Assembly: GCF_000739895.2 (NCBI RefSeq)
Contig: NZ_BBJS01000057.1
Span: 1 to 57,305, forward strand
Direction of reading: 5' to 3'
Origin: Sphingomonas paucimobilis NBRC 13935
GTDB lineage: Bacteria > Pseudomonadota > Alphaproteobacteria > Sphingomonadales > Sphingomonadaceae
Length of the DNA: 57,305 bases
This document shows, in pieces, positions 41,333 to 49,888 of the stretch. Under the pieces are notes generated by a model that was not told the DNA's origin, searched no databases, and saw nothing but the letters and a program-made list of their open reading frames with translations. Positions within the stretch are counted from its first letter, which is position 1. Each line of letters starts with the position of its first letter. The translations under genes were made by a program, and so were the position numbers.

Positions 41333-41354
41333 CCACCCCCGCTTGCGGGGGCGG
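41333..41354. repeat. Short GC hairpin after ispG
   Basis: ccacccccgc and gcgggggcgg pair around tt with one mismatch per arm. A similar element, ccaccccggccttcgccggggcgg, lies at 52311-52334 after prfA. There is no T-run. The element ends within a few bases of the NUDIX start region and may supply its purine-rich leader. Confidence 0.6.
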
Positions 41355-41376
41355 AATGGGTCGTTACGATGATGGT

Positions 41377-41787
41377 ATGACCGTCATCCCTATTGCCGCT
41401 GCGCTGATCGAAGACGGGGCGGGCCATGTGCTGCTCGTCCGCAAGGCGGACACCCGGTTCTTCATGCAAGCGGGCGGCAAGATCGAGCCCGGCGAGGAGC
41501 CCGCCGCCGCGCTGGTTCGCGAACTGCACGAAGAGATCGGGCTGATCGTCGCCGAGGCGGATTTGCAACCGCTGGGACGATTCGCCGCGCCCGCCGCGAA
41601 CGAAGCGGGTGCCCGCGTCGATGCGCATGTCTTTCACCTTCGCACCGACCACCAGCTCGCGCCCGCCGCCGAAATCGCCGAGGCGTTGTGGGTCGATCCG
41701 GCGCAGGCCCATGCGCTCCCGCTTGCTCCCCTGACCCGCGACTATATCCTTCCCCTATGGCTGGATGGGATGGGAGAGCGGGCGTGA
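41377..41787 (+). CDS. NUDIX hydrolase
   Basis: A 136-residue NUDIX-fold pyrophosphohydrolase. The complete NUDIX box lies at residues 33-55: G-G-K-I-E-P-G-E-E-P, then R-E-L-H-E-E-I-G-L. The substrate loop suggests a general (MutT/YjhB-like) nucleotide hydrolase, not predictable further. ATG 41377 gives M-T-V-I-P-I-A-A-A; ATG 41356 is possible. It overlaps the following lipoprotein gene by 1 nt. Confidence 0.9.
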   Translation: MTVIPIAAALIEDGAGHVLLVRKADTRFFMQAGGKIEPGEEPAAALVRELHEEIGLIVAEADLQPLGRFAAPAANEAGARVDAHVFHLRTDHQLAPAAEIAEALWVDPAQAHALPLAPLTRDYILPLWLDGMGERA

Positions 41788-42089
41788 TGTCCATACGGGC
41801 TGTCCTTCTGAGCATCGCGCTGACGGCTTCTGGTTGCACGACGCCCTCGACAGGCAAGCCCTTACTGACCAAGCGGACTTTCCGGCAGATCGCCAGGACA
41901 TGCGGCGTCACCATGACGGAATTCAAGGTCGCGCATAGCGGCCTGCCCTATGTCCGGTTCCTTTACCGGGATGTAGCACAGGAAAGCGATGTCAGGGCCG
42001 CACCCAGCGTCGAATGCGTCGGCGCGGCGCTCACATCCTATCGCTACGAATATTTCGGCCCGGACGCCGACCCGCCAAGTCCCGAATGA
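41787..42089 (+). CDS. Small uncharacterised lipoprotein
   Basis: A 100-residue protein with a short lipoprotein signal (L-T-A-S-G-C, Cys17). The remaining 80 or so residues include two more cysteines (R-T-C-G-V and V-E-C-V-G) and are soluble; no domain recognised. It is coupled to the NUDIX gene by TGATG. Its stop codon directly abuts the stop of the convergent gene at 42090, with no base between. Confidence 0.72.
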   Translation: MSIRAVLLSIALTASGCTTPSTGKPLLTKRTFRQIARTCGVTMTEFKVAHSGLPYVRFLYRDVAQESDVRAAPSVECVGAALTSYRYEYFGPDADPPSPE

Positions 42090-42869
42090 TCACAGTCGCA
42101 AGCCGAGCCGGACGCCCGCTCCCGCATCGGGGGCGCCGCGGCTGACCCCGGCACTGCCCTGCACCCCCAGTGACAGACGCTGGGACAGTGCGGTGTCGAG
42201 GCCGGCACCGATTTCCTGCCGATCGGCGGCTTGGTCGCTGGCGCGGGAGGCGTAGTTGTACGAGACGTTGACCTCGCTCGCCTTGCCGACACGCAGCGCC
42301 ACGCCGCCCCGTGCGCTGGTGACGTCGCGCAGACGATAGGCATCGGGCTGCCCGACAAAACTGTGGCCGACCGACACGAAGGGCGTGACCTTGCCCGGGA
42401 CGGCGGCTTCGCCCAGGACCGTATAGTCCGTCTTGCCCGTCCCAAGGCCCCGCGCGGCCGAGGCGGTGGGCAGCTTGGCGCTGCCCGTCACCGCCAGCGC
42501 CAGATGGTGCGGACGCGGTTCGGTCAGCTGGACCGAGGCGCCGACCACCGCGTCGCCCAGCCCGCTGCGCCGCACCCGCGTCGCGGGGCGGGTGGGATCG
42601 ACGAAGATCGGCAGGCCCAGCGGACCGCCGGGGGGCGCGACGACATTGCCCGGCGCATCGACCTGTACCACCGGCAGCGCGGCGAAGACGCTGACCCGCT
42701 TGTGCTTGGCGCGCAGCGAGGCGGTGGAACTGGCGGTGCTGATCTTCTGTCCGGTGCCATAGCGACCGCTGCTATAGTCCGCGCCGACCGAGGCGGTGAC
42801 TTGCGCGTGGGCGGGATGCGCCGCCATCAGCGCCATCGTCAAACCCGTCGCGACCAGGACCGTCTTCAT
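42090..42869 (-). CDS. Exported beta-strand-rich protein, probable outer membrane beta-barrel
   Basis: A 259-residue protein with a clear Sec signal (M-K-T-V-L-V-A-T-G ... A-H-A-Q). The mature part has alternating hydrophobic/polar strands with frequent glycine, such as T-A-S-V-G-A-D-Y-S-S-G-R-Y-G and S-E-V-N-V-S-Y-N-Y-A-S-R, and a C-terminal V-R-L-G-L-R-L ending in leucine, as expected for a porin-like or transporter-like barrel of about 10-12 strands. No specific family identified. ATG 42869 follows aaaggg. A longer frame upstream is noncoding. Confidence 0.72.
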   Translation of the reverse strand: MKTVLVATGLTMALMAAHPAHAQVTASVGADYSSGRYGTGQKISTASSTASLRAKHKRVSVFAALPVVQVDAPGNVVAPPGGPLGLPIFVDPTRPATRVRRSGLGDAVVGASVQLTEPRPHHLALAVTGSAKLPTASAARGLGTGKTDYTVLGEAAVPGKVTPFVSVGHSFVGQPDAYRLRDVTSARGGVALRVGKASEVNVSYNYASRASDQAADRQEIGAGLDTALSQRLSLGVQGSAGVSRGAPDAGAGVRLGLRL

Positions 42870-43080
42870 ACCCTTTGCCCCTTGATAGTGTCTGGATGGC
42901 AAACGGATGCGGGTTCGGCTTTCATCCCTGCCGGCCTGCGGGGAAGTCCGGGACGCTGGGCAAGATGTTGTTCGGGCGAAGTTCTTTTTGTCGCCTGTCG
43001 CCACCGGCCGTGGGGCAAGGCGGGCGTGCTATCCACCGCGCCCCTCGCCTTTGGCGCGTGGCCCCGGTAACGGCGGGGGC

Positions 43081-43974
43081 ATGAGCGCGCGCACCTCTCC
43101 CGTCATCGCCTTTGCCGTCGCGGCGGCGGGGATCGCCATCTACTCGGTGATGGATACGCTGATGAAGCGGCTGTCGATCGACAGCGGCGCCTATAGCGCG
43201 GTGCTGTGGCGGTCCTGGGTCGGAGTGGCGATCATGGCACTGCTCTTCCTGGCCAAGGGCGGTCGTTGGCCGGGGCGGCATGCGCTGACGCTCCACATCG
43301 CGCGCGGGGCGACCGGCGGGATTTCGGTCGTGCTGTTCTTCTGGGGACTGGCGCGGGTGCCGATGGCGCAGAGCGTGGCGCTGACCTTCCTGTCGCCGCT
43401 GATGGCGCTGTTCCTCGCCGCGCTGACGCTGGGCGAGCGCATCCGGCGCGCGGCGATCCTCGGCTCGCTGATCGCGGGCGGTGGCGTGCTGGTGATCGCG
43501 GCGGGCGAGGTGCAGGCGCAGGCTTCGACCCAGGTCGTGCTGGGGTCGCTGGCGATCATCGTGGCCTCGGTCCTCTATGCGGTCAGCCTCGTCCTGCTGC
43601 GGCGGCAGGCGCAGGCGGCGGGGCCGACCGAGGTCGCGCTGTTCACCATGTTGGTCATTGCCGTGCTGATGACGCCCGCGGCCCCCTTTGTCGCGAACTG
43701 GCCGGCGGCGGGGCAATGGCCCGCGATCGTGATCGCCGCTGCTTTGGGGAGCGTGTCCGCGCTGCTGCTCGCCTGGGCCTATGCGCGGGCGGAGGCACAG
43801 GTGCTGGCGCCGGTCGAATATACCGCGTTCGTGTGGGCGGCCTGTCTGGGCTATGTGGTGTTCGGCGAGCATGTCTCGCTGTTCACCCTGGTCGGGGCCG
43901 CGCTGATCATCGCCGGCTGTATCGTCGCGGTGCGGCGGCCGGGGCCGGGTCCCCAGAGTGAGGCAGGATTATGA
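43081..43974 (+). CDS. EamA/DMT-superfamily transporter
   Basis: 297 residues, ten predicted transmembrane helices arranged as two EamA halves. Helix 1 has the usual S-V-M-D-T-L-M-K-R motif, and L-T-F-L-S-P-L-M-A-L-F-L-A-A-L-T-L-G-E-R ends half one, with A-Y-A-R-A-E-A-Q-V-L-A-P-V-E-Y-T in half two. The substrate is a metabolite or drug of unknown identity. ATG 43081 follows gcggggg; the next gene starts in its stop (ATGA). Confidence 0.9.
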   Translation: MSARTSPVIAFAVAAAGIAIYSVMDTLMKRLSIDSGAYSAVLWRSWVGVAIMALLFLAKGGRWPGRHALTLHIARGATGGISVVLFFWGLARVPMAQSVALTFLSPLMALFLAALTLGERIRRAAILGSLIAGGGVLVIAAGEVQAQASTQVVLGSLAIIVASVLYAVSLVLLRRQAQAAGPTEVALFTMLVIAVLMTPAAPFVANWPAAGQWPAIVIAAALGSVSALLLAWAYARAEAQVLAPVEYTAFVWAACLGYVVFGEHVSLFTLVGAALIIAGCIVAVRRPGPGPQSEAGL

Positions 43975-44450
43975 CGACCGCCATCCGACCCGCTACACCC
44001 GGCGATGTCGCGACCATTTTGGGCTTCGTCCGCGAGTTAGCCGCCTTCGAGCGCGAGCCCGATGCGGTCGCGGCGACCGAGCCGATGCTGGCCGAGGCGC
44101 TGTTCGGCGCCCATCGGGCGGCCGAGGCGGTGATCGCCGAGCGGGACGGCGTGGCGGTTGGCTTTGCGCTGTTCTTCCGCAACTTCTCGACCTGGACGGG
44201 GCGGCCGGGCCTGTATCTGGAGGATCTGTACGTCACGCCGGCGGCGCGCGGCGGCGGGGTGGGCAAGGCGCTGCTGATCCATCTGGCGGGCATCGCGCGG
44301 GACCGGGGTTGGGCGCGGTTCGAATGGTCGGTGCTCGACTGGAACACGCCCGCCGTCGAATTCTACCGTGCGATGGGGGCGCAGGCGATGGACGAGTGGA
44401 CCGTGCAGCGGGTGTCCGGTGCGGCATTGGAGAAGCTAGCGGGGCGGTAG
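43971..44450 (+). CDS. GNAT family N-acetyltransferase
   Basis: A 159-residue acetyltransferase. It has the GNAT fold with motif A L-Y-V-T-P-A-A-R-G-G-G-V-G-K-A-L-L near residues 85-101 and the terminal N-T-P-A-V-E-F-Y-R-A-M-G-A signature. The early F-V-R-E-L-A-A-F-E-R-E-P-D-A-V segment resembles the diamine/thialysine acetyltransferase (SAT) subgroup, but the substrate is unproven. Coupled to the EamA transporter by a 4-nt overlap. Confidence 0.92.
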   Translation: MTTAIRPATPGDVATILGFVRELAAFEREPDAVAATEPMLAEALFGAHRAAEAVIAERDGVAVGFALFFRNFSTWTGRPGLYLEDLYVTPAARGGGVGKALLIHLAGIARDRGWARFEWSVLDWNTPAVEFYRAMGAQAMDEWTVQRVSGAALEKLAGR

Positions 44451-44456
44451 GTTTCC

Positions 44457-44482
44457 CTTCGCTCCGTTCAAACGGAGCGAAG
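44457..44482. repeat. Perfect 26-bp palindrome, degenerate repeat family A
   Basis: cttcgctccgtt (44457-44468) and aacggagcgaag (44471-44482) pair perfectly around ca. The following gtcgaaagcc matches the family A arm. It lies just after the GNAT stop and may terminate that operon, although no T-run follows. Confidence 0.7.
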
Positions 44483-44562
44483 TCGAAAGCCACGGAGAGA
44501 CCGTTCCTCACGTGCCGGGATTGCCGTCCCCCTTCCGCTTTCAGAATCCTTCCCGCCATAGA

Positions 44563-44598
44563 AAAACGCCCCGGTGCATGGGGGCACCGGGGCGTTTT
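44563..44598 (-). terminator. Rho-independent terminator of ppa (possibly bidirectional)
   Basis: aaaacgccccggtgc (44563-44577) pairs with gcaccggggcgtttt (44584-44598). Read on the minus strand it follows ppa by about 20 nt and ends in a run of T. The symmetric A/T ends mean it could also serve the GNAT transcript from the other side. Confidence 0.85.
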
Positions 44599-44620
44599 CC
44601 TGAAATCGAAAGCTAAAAGC

Positions 44621-45199
44621 TTATTCGCGGCCGGGCACGTCGTGGTCGTGCGGCTCTTCACCCTTGGCCTTGGCGTCCTCGTAGCGCTCGATCGCCTCGA
44701 CGACGATGCGACGCGCTTCGTCCCGGTCGCCCCAGGTGCCGATGCGCACCCACTTCTTCTTCTCCAGGTCCTTATAATGGGTGAAGAAGTGCTCGATCTG
44801 CTGGAACACGATCTCGGGCAGATCGTCGCGGCCGCCGACGTTCGAGTAGTACGGGAAGGTCGAGTCGACCGGCACGCAGACCAGCTTCTCGTCGCCGCCG
44901 GCTTCGTCTTCCAGGTTCAGCACGGCGATCGGACGCGCGCGCACGACGCAGCCCGGGATGAACGGCGTGCGCGACACGACCAGCGCGTCGAGCGGATCGC
45001 CATCGGGGCTCAGCGTGTGCGGCACGAAGCCGTAATTCGCGGGGTAACGCATCGGCGTGTGGAGAATGCGGTCGACGAACAAGGCGCCCGACGCCTTGTC
45101 GAACTCATACTTCACCGGCTCGCCACCGGTCGGCACCTCGATCACGACGTTGATGTCGTCGGGCGGGCTCTTGCCGACGGGAATGAGATCGATACGCAT
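44621..45199 (-). CDS. ppa: Inorganic pyrophosphatase (family I)
   Basis: Soluble Mg-dependent enzyme hydrolysing PPi. The 192-residue protein opens M-R-I-D-L-I-P-V-G and contains E-V-P-T-G-G-E-P-V-K-Y-E-F-D-K, then Y-P-A-N-Y-G-F-V-P-H-T-L and the metal site D-G-D-P-L-D-A-L-V-V. The C-terminus is acidic with H-D-H-D. It is probably a single-gene unit with its own terminator. Confidence 0.97.
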   Translation of the reverse strand: MRIDLIPVGKSPPDDINVVIEVPTGGEPVKYEFDKASGALFVDRILHTPMRYPANYGFVPHTLSPDGDPLDALVVSRTPFIPGCVVRARPIAVLNLEDEAGGDEKLVCVPVDSTFPYYSNVGGRDDLPEIVFQQIEHFFTHYKDLEKKKWVRIGTWGDRDEARRIVVEAIERYEDAKAKGEEPHDHDVPGRE

Positions 45200-45243
45200 C
45201 GGTCAGTCTTTCTTTGCCAATGACCGGAAGATTCCTTCCGGTG

Positions 45244-45280
45244 GAAAAACAATGGCGGGCGCGATAGCGCAACCCGCCAT
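45244..45280 (-). terminator. Rho-independent terminator downstream of the M61 peptidase gene
   Basis: On the minus strand atggcggg and cccgccat form an 8-bp stem with an internal small palindrome in the loop, followed by tgttttt. It lies about 30 nt after the M61 stop and before ppa. Confidence 0.65.
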
Positions 45281-45311
45281 GGCCTGTCGATAGATGTCGG
45301 TGAAGACGCGC

Positions 45312-47240
45312 TCAGCGCGCCTTCAGCAGACGATCCAGCCCGGTTTCGCCGGTGCCGACCTTTTCCAGACGTGGATAACGCGGCCCGCCGGTATAGGCCA
45401 GGGTCACGTCGCGGAAGCGATCCTGGTTCTTTATCACCAACTTGACCGGATGCGCCGAATCCTTGGCGGCGATGATCGCCGCCTTCAGCCGGTCGCCCGA
45501 ATAGGCCTCGCCATTGACCGCCTGGATCTGGGTGCCGACATCGATGCCTGCCTTGAACGCCGGACTGTCCCAAATCGAGCTGGTCACCTCGCCGCTGTTC
45601 GACACGATCATGCCCAGCGAATAGCTGACATTCGTGCTGTTCTTTTCGCCCTGCTTGAAGGTCGGGGTCGGCTGGTCGGTATAGACCAGCTTGTAGCCGT
45701 TCATAGCGAAGCCCTGGATCGGGGCGGGCTGGCCCGTCTCGGTGATGCGGCGGTGCAGGAAATCGGCCCAGTCATAGGGGACGATCTTGTTCAGCGTGGC
45801 GGCGACATCGTCGAACGTATAGGTCACCTCACCCCAGTCGCCGTTGCGGATGCCGAAAAACGCCTTGGCGAAATCGTCGATCGACTTGGTCCCGCCCGAC
45901 TTCTGGCGGAGCATCGCGTCGACCTCCATCCAGACCATCAGGCCTTCGTTGTAATAGTCCTCCGACCGCTGCCAGCTCGTCCAGCCCTTGGGCTTGCGCG
46001 ACGAGATGATGGGATCGTTGGTCGTGTCGACCAGGTTGCGCCACTGGCGCGCGGGCGCGGTGTCGTAGATCGCCAGGATCGAGGCATACTGGTCCAGCGT
46101 GTCCTGCTTGGACACCATGCCCGAACGCGCCTGGAGCACATAGCCCCAGAACTGCGTCTGGCCTTCATAGACCCACAGCAGCGAGTCGCGCATCGGCGAG
46201 CGGAAATCGGGAGTCCACAGGTCGGCCCCGCGCCGGAACTTGCCGTCCCAGCTATGGGTGAATTCGTGCGGCAGCAGGTTGCGGCGACCCGGCCCCGAAT
46301 CCCATTCGGTGAAATAGCCCGGCGTCACGCCATTTTCGGACGAGCGATGATGCTCCAGCCCGATACCGCCCAGTTGGTCGGTGATCGACAGCAGGAACTC
46401 ATAATGGTCGAAATGATGCGAGCCGAAGGCCTTTTCGGCCTGTTCGACCAGACGGGTATGCGCCGCGATCTGTTCCGGCTTGGCCGCCAGTTCGCCGGGA
46501 TTGTCGGCGAAGACGTTCAGCTTCACATTGGGGGTCAGGGGGAAGACCTTGCCGTACTTGCCCGCCAGGATCGGCGAGTCGACCAGGATCTCGTAATTGG
46601 TCGTGTCATAGGTGTAGGTCGAACCCGACACCTGCGCCGGCACCGCCCCCGCCGCGGTCCAGCCGGTGGGGAAGGTCGCGGTCATCTGGATCGGGATCTG
46701 GCGGGTATAATAGCCCGCCGGATACAGGCTGACCGAATTGGGCTGCAGCGAGATCATGGTCGGGGTGACGGCGATGCGGCCCTGATCGGGCTTGGTCGCC
46801 GACAGGAACTGGAACTCGACGTCCAGCGCCTGTGCGCCGGCCGGCACGTCGATATGGAAGGCGAAGACATCGACTGGATCGCGCGTCCAGGGCAGGACCT
46901 GGCCGTTCGCCTTGATGACGAGGCCGGCGAGCTTCTCGATCTCGCCGCGGGGGCTATGCGCGCCAGGCAGCCATTTCGGGAATAGCAGCGCCATCGGTCC
47001 CGCCTTGGCGACGGGGATCGTCTCCTTCACGCGGAAGATGCCGCGATCGGTGTCGGTCGCGTCGACCACCAGCTTGATCGTACCCGGATAGGGGGTGTCG
47101 ACCGCATCGGGGATGGTGTTGACGAACGGCGCCTGCGCCACCGGTGCCGAATTGCCGGCGGGAACCTGGGCCATGGCGGGGAAGGCGGTGGTGGCGAGCA
47201 GCGACGCGACGAGCAGGGAACGATAGGGCAGGCGGATCAT
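45312..47240 (-). CDS. M61 family metallopeptidase (glycyl aminopeptidase type) with PDZ domain
   Basis: Exported zinc peptidase of 642 residues; signal peptide ends near A-F-P-A-M-A-Q. The N-terminal beta domain spans about 35-230. The catalytic L-L-P-H-E-F-T-H-S-W motif is near residue 325, with a downstream W-V-Y-E-G-Q-T-Q glutamate ligand. The C-terminal PDZ domain (about 530-605) includes the S-L-G-M-I-V-S-N-S-G-E and G-I-D-V-G-T-Q-I-Q-A-V-N-G-E segments. Full family length. Periplasmic peptide turnover is inferred. Confidence 0.94.
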   Translation of the reverse strand: MIRLPYRSLLVASLLATTAFPAMAQVPAGNSAPVAQAPFVNTIPDAVDTPYPGTIKLVVDATDTDRGIFRVKETIPVAKAGPMALLFPKWLPGAHSPRGEIEKLAGLVIKANGQVLPWTRDPVDVFAFHIDVPAGAQALDVEFQFLSATKPDQGRIAVTPTMISLQPNSVSLYPAGYYTRQIPIQMTATFPTGWTAAGAVPAQVSGSTYTYDTTNYEILVDSPILAGKYGKVFPLTPNVKLNVFADNPGELAAKPEQIAAHTRLVEQAEKAFGSHHFDHYEFLLSITDQLGGIGLEHHRSSENGVTPGYFTEWDSGPGRRNLLPHEFTHSWDGKFRRGADLWTPDFRSPMRDSLLWVYEGQTQFWGYVLQARSGMVSKQDTLDQYASILAIYDTAPARQWRNLVDTTNDPIISSRKPKGWTSWQRSEDYYNEGLMVWMEVDAMLRQKSGGTKSIDDFAKAFFGIRNGDWGEVTYTFDDVAATLNKIVPYDWADFLHRRITETGQPAPIQGFAMNGYKLVYTDQPTPTFKQGEKNSTNVSYSLGMIVSNSGEVTSSIWDSPAFKAGIDVGTQIQAVNGEAYSGDRLKAAIIAAKDSAHPVKLVIKNQDRFRDVTLAYTGGPRYPRLEKVGTGETGLDRLLKAR

Positions 47241-47333
47241 GAAAAGCCTTTTGCGGCGGGAGGAGATGGCGGCAGGTTAGGCACCCGATAGGCCAGTCGT
47301 CCAGACCCTTTTGCCCGGCCGGCCGCGCAGGCT

Positions 47334-47990
47334 TCAGCTATTGCCCAACACATTGACCGTAAAGGCGATGACGCCCAGGTTGAACAGAAAGGCCGCCAGG
47401 CACTGCCCCGTCACCACCCGCCGCATCCGGCGCGCGGCGATGGCGACATCGGACGTTTGGAAGGTCATGCCCAGCGTCACCGAGAAATAGAGGAAATCCC
47501 AGTAATCGGGCTCGGCGGTGTCGGGGAATTGCAGGCCGCCGGCGTCGCCCTTCTCGCCGGCACTGTAGAAGAGATGCGCATAGTGCAGCGCATAGACGAT
47601 ATTGGAGAACAGCCAGGCGAGGATCAGCGTGGTGACGACCAGCGCGATGGTGACGGTGCTGCTCCGCCCGCGCAACTCGCCGCCGACCGCGACGAGGATG
47701 ACGAACAGCACCACCCCGCAAAAGACGAGCAGCACGGCGCGATTGGCATCGTTGCGCGCGGCGCGAGCGCGCATCCGCGCGGCCTGTCCCTGACGCAGCA
47801 GGGGCACCAGCGAGATGAGGAAGAGAAAGGCGGCCAGATCGAACCCTGCCAATATCCCGCGTGTCAATCCCAGCGGCGGGACGAGCACGACGCCCGCGCC
47901 GACCAGGATCAGGGCGAAGGCTATGAATCGCGGCGGTGCGATTCGTTCGCCGATACGGGTCTGCAGGCGTTGCCAGCGGGATAGGGTCAT
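47334..47990 (-). CDS. DUF1345 domain-containing membrane protein
   Basis: 218 residues with five to six transmembrane helices. The central I-V-Y-A-L-H-Y-A-H-L-F-Y segment, then F-P-D-T-A-E-P-D-Y-W-D-F-L-Y-F-S-V-T-L-G-M-T-F-Q-T-S-D-V, is the DUF1345 hallmark and resembles the pore-loop region of two-pore channels. Function unknown. It stands alone between the M61 gene and the 48042 gene. Confidence 0.9.
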   Translation of the reverse strand: MTLSRWQRLQTRIGERIAPPRFIAFALILVGAGVVLVPPLGLTRGILAGFDLAAFLFLISLVPLLRQGQAARMRARAARNDANRAVLLVFCGVVLFVILVAVGGELRGRSSTVTIALVVTTLILAWLFSNIVYALHYAHLFYSAGEKGDAGGLQFPDTAEPDYWDFLYFSVTLGMTFQTSDVAIAARRMRRVVTGQCLAAFLFNLGVIAFTVNVLGNS

Positions 47991-48041
47991 ATCGGGAGGA
48001 TTATGCCGTAACAGGTGGATCTGACCATCCTGCCGATGGGA

Positions 48042-49106
48042 TCAAGGCATGCGGCTGCAGGACGTGGTCTTCGTCATGGGGTGGGACCCCGCCCGACCTA
48101 CCCAAAAGCGGGCGACACGAAATCCGAAGCCGTTGCAGCGTTCCCAGATCATGGTCGCCGCTGTGGCTTTGGGGTTCGCCTCGGGCGTGGCGCCACGCAC
48201 CCAGATCACGCCCTCCATCCGCACCCGGTCGGCGGTTTCACCGAAGACGCGCTGCGGCGAGAAGAAATTTTCCCCCGCATGGATGCTCCACAACCGCGCA
48301 GCCGCCGCGCCTTGCGTAGCCGGTGTTTCCCCTGGCCAGGAAAAGTCGAGTTTTTCGAGGAAGAGATAAGTGAGCGAGCGGGCGAAATCCTCGCCGCGCG
48401 GATTGGCGAACCAAGGCGTGTCATAAGCGTTATAGGCCTCCGCCGCTGCGGCGCGATCGCCCGCCAGCACCGTGCATTTGCCGAGCTGCATGATGTCGTT
48501 CCCGGCACGTTCTGCGTTCAGCAACGCGCATGTGGGCATCGTGGCTAGCGCCGTGGCCGCCATCCGCTTGGCAAAGGGCCATGCCAGGGAATCATCGCCG
48601 CATCCGTCCGCCGTCGCGTGCCGGATCTTACCGTTATCGTCCACCATTTCGACCCGCGTGCCCCAGCCGTGCAGGCATATCACATGTTGTTTGGTGGGGC
48701 GTTGCACCAGCGCCCGGTCGAAATAGCCGCTCGCGCCTTGCAGGTCACGCCATAGCGAAAGCGGCACGATCGCGTTCATCACCGACACGGCACCCTCGCC
48801 TTCGCGTGGCTTGGGTGCGCGCCATTCGATACGAGGCTCTTGGGCGGGGGCTCGCGTCACGGTGACGAGACCGACATCATGGCCATAGCCGTCGATGAAG
48901 AAGGCGCGCATCATTTCCGTCTTCTGCCGGGCATAGTCCTCGACCGGCGGCGCATCATATCTTGCGCGTTGATCCCGTTCGACCTGAACCGCGCGGCGTT
49001 GCTGTTCCACATCGGCATGATCCGGCGGCACCACCGCCGCCGGGGCGTCTTGCGCCGGGCTGGGCAGGACAGGAGCGGCCATCAGGACGAGCGACAGCAT
49101 GAACAT
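48042..49106 (-). CDS. Uncharacterised exported protein
   Basis: A 354-residue protein with a short signal-like N-terminus (M-F-M-L-S-L-V-L-M-A-A-P). The region 30-65 is charged and probably helical; the rest is a mixed alpha/beta soluble domain with five or six cysteines (including H-V-I-C-L-H-G-W-G and T-C-A-L-L). No family recognised. The C-terminal 25 residues (after F-R-V-A-R-F-W) look unlike the rest and may be read-through into intergenic sequence. It is divergent from the isochorismatase gene. Confidence 0.65.
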   Translation of the reverse strand: MFMLSLVLMAAPVLPSPAQDAPAAVVPPDHADVEQQRRAVQVERDQRARYDAPPVEDYARQKTEMMRAFFIDGYGHDVGLVTVTRAPAQEPRIEWRAPKPREGEGAVSVMNAIVPLSLWRDLQGASGYFDRALVQRPTKQHVICLHGWGTRVEMVDDNGKIRHATADGCGDDSLAWPFAKRMAATALATMPTCALLNAERAGNDIMQLGKCTVLAGDRAAAAEAYNAYDTPWFANPRGEDFARSLTYLFLEKLDFSWPGETPATQGAAAARLWSIHAGENFFSPQRVFGETADRVRMEGVIWVRGATPEANPKATAATMIWERCNGFGFRVARFWVGRAGSHPMTKTTSCSRMP

Positions 49107-49261
49107 GACCGAATGCTAGGCGCTTAGCCCCGACCGTCCAATGGAGTCTTCATGCTCTATCACGAATGTTGTTGGGCTATATCAAGGCCCGGCTGTACCG
49201 GACATGGCAGGATGACCGCCATGACATGGAAGACCTTCGGCTATGGTCGGGAGCAGGTGGC

Positions 49262-49840
49262 ATGAGCGACGCCCCCCATTCCGCCGCACTGATCATCATC
49301 GACATGATCAACGACCTCGATTTCGAAGGCGGCGAGCAGCTCCGCGCGCCGGCCGAGGCGGCGGCGCGGCGGATCGTCGCTCTGCGGGACCGCGCCGATG
49401 CGGCCGAAGTGCCCGTCATCTACGTCAACGACAATTTCGGCCATTGGCATTCCGAACGCGCCTCGATCGTGGAGCATTGCGATCGCGAGGACAGCCCCGG
49501 TCGCGCGTTGATCGCCGCGCTGCGACCGCGCGACCGCGACTATTTCGTGGTGAAGCCGCAATTTTCGGGCTTCTACGCGACCAATCTGCCGGTGCTGCTG
49601 CCGCAACTGGGTGTCAGCCGGGTGATCCTGACTGGGGTGGCCGCCGATATCTGCGTGCTGTTTACGGCCGCCGATGCGCATATGCGCGAGTACGACCTGT
49701 GGGTGCCGGGCGATACGGTGGCGAGCGAGAGCGACGACCACCGGCAATGGGCATTGGAGATCATGCGGCACAGCATGTGCGCGGAAACCCGTCCCACCCC
49801 GGAACTGGCACTGGAGGATTGGCTGTCGGCCGAGCATTGA
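49262..49840 (+). CDS. Isochorismatase-family cysteine hydrolase
   Basis: A 192-residue Rossmann-like cysteine hydrolase. The catalytic triad is visible as D14 in I-I-I-D-M-I-N-D, K98 in F-V-V-K-P-Q-F-S-G-F and C131 in G-V-A-A-D-I-C-V-L, with the usual cis-peptide V-A before. Such enzymes hydrolyse amides (nicotinamidase, ureidoacrylate hydrolase) more often than isochorismate; the substrate is not predictable. ATG 49262 was chosen, preceded by gggagcagg; ATG 49226 lies upstream in frame. Confidence 0.92.
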   Translation: MSDAPHSAALIIIDMINDLDFEGGEQLRAPAEAAARRIVALRDRADAAEVPVIYVNDNFGHWHSERASIVEHCDREDSPGRALIAALRPRDRDYFVVKPQFSGFYATNLPVLLPQLGVSRVILTGVAADICVLFTAADAHMREYDLWVPGDTVASESDDHRQWALEIMRHSMCAETRPTPELALEDWLSAEH

Positions 49841-49888
49841 TCGCACTCTAGCGCGCAGGGCTTCGCTTCCCTAGATACCGCCACCTCT

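Noticed and set aside
45223..45242. Hairpin accggaagattccttccggt upstream of ppa
   Set aside because: No T-run in either direction and it lies in the ppa leader; a separate, better terminator exists at 45244-45280.
45294..46985. Open frame of 563 codons on the plus strand
   Set aside because: Antisense to the M61 peptidase with its HEFTH motif; no domain features.
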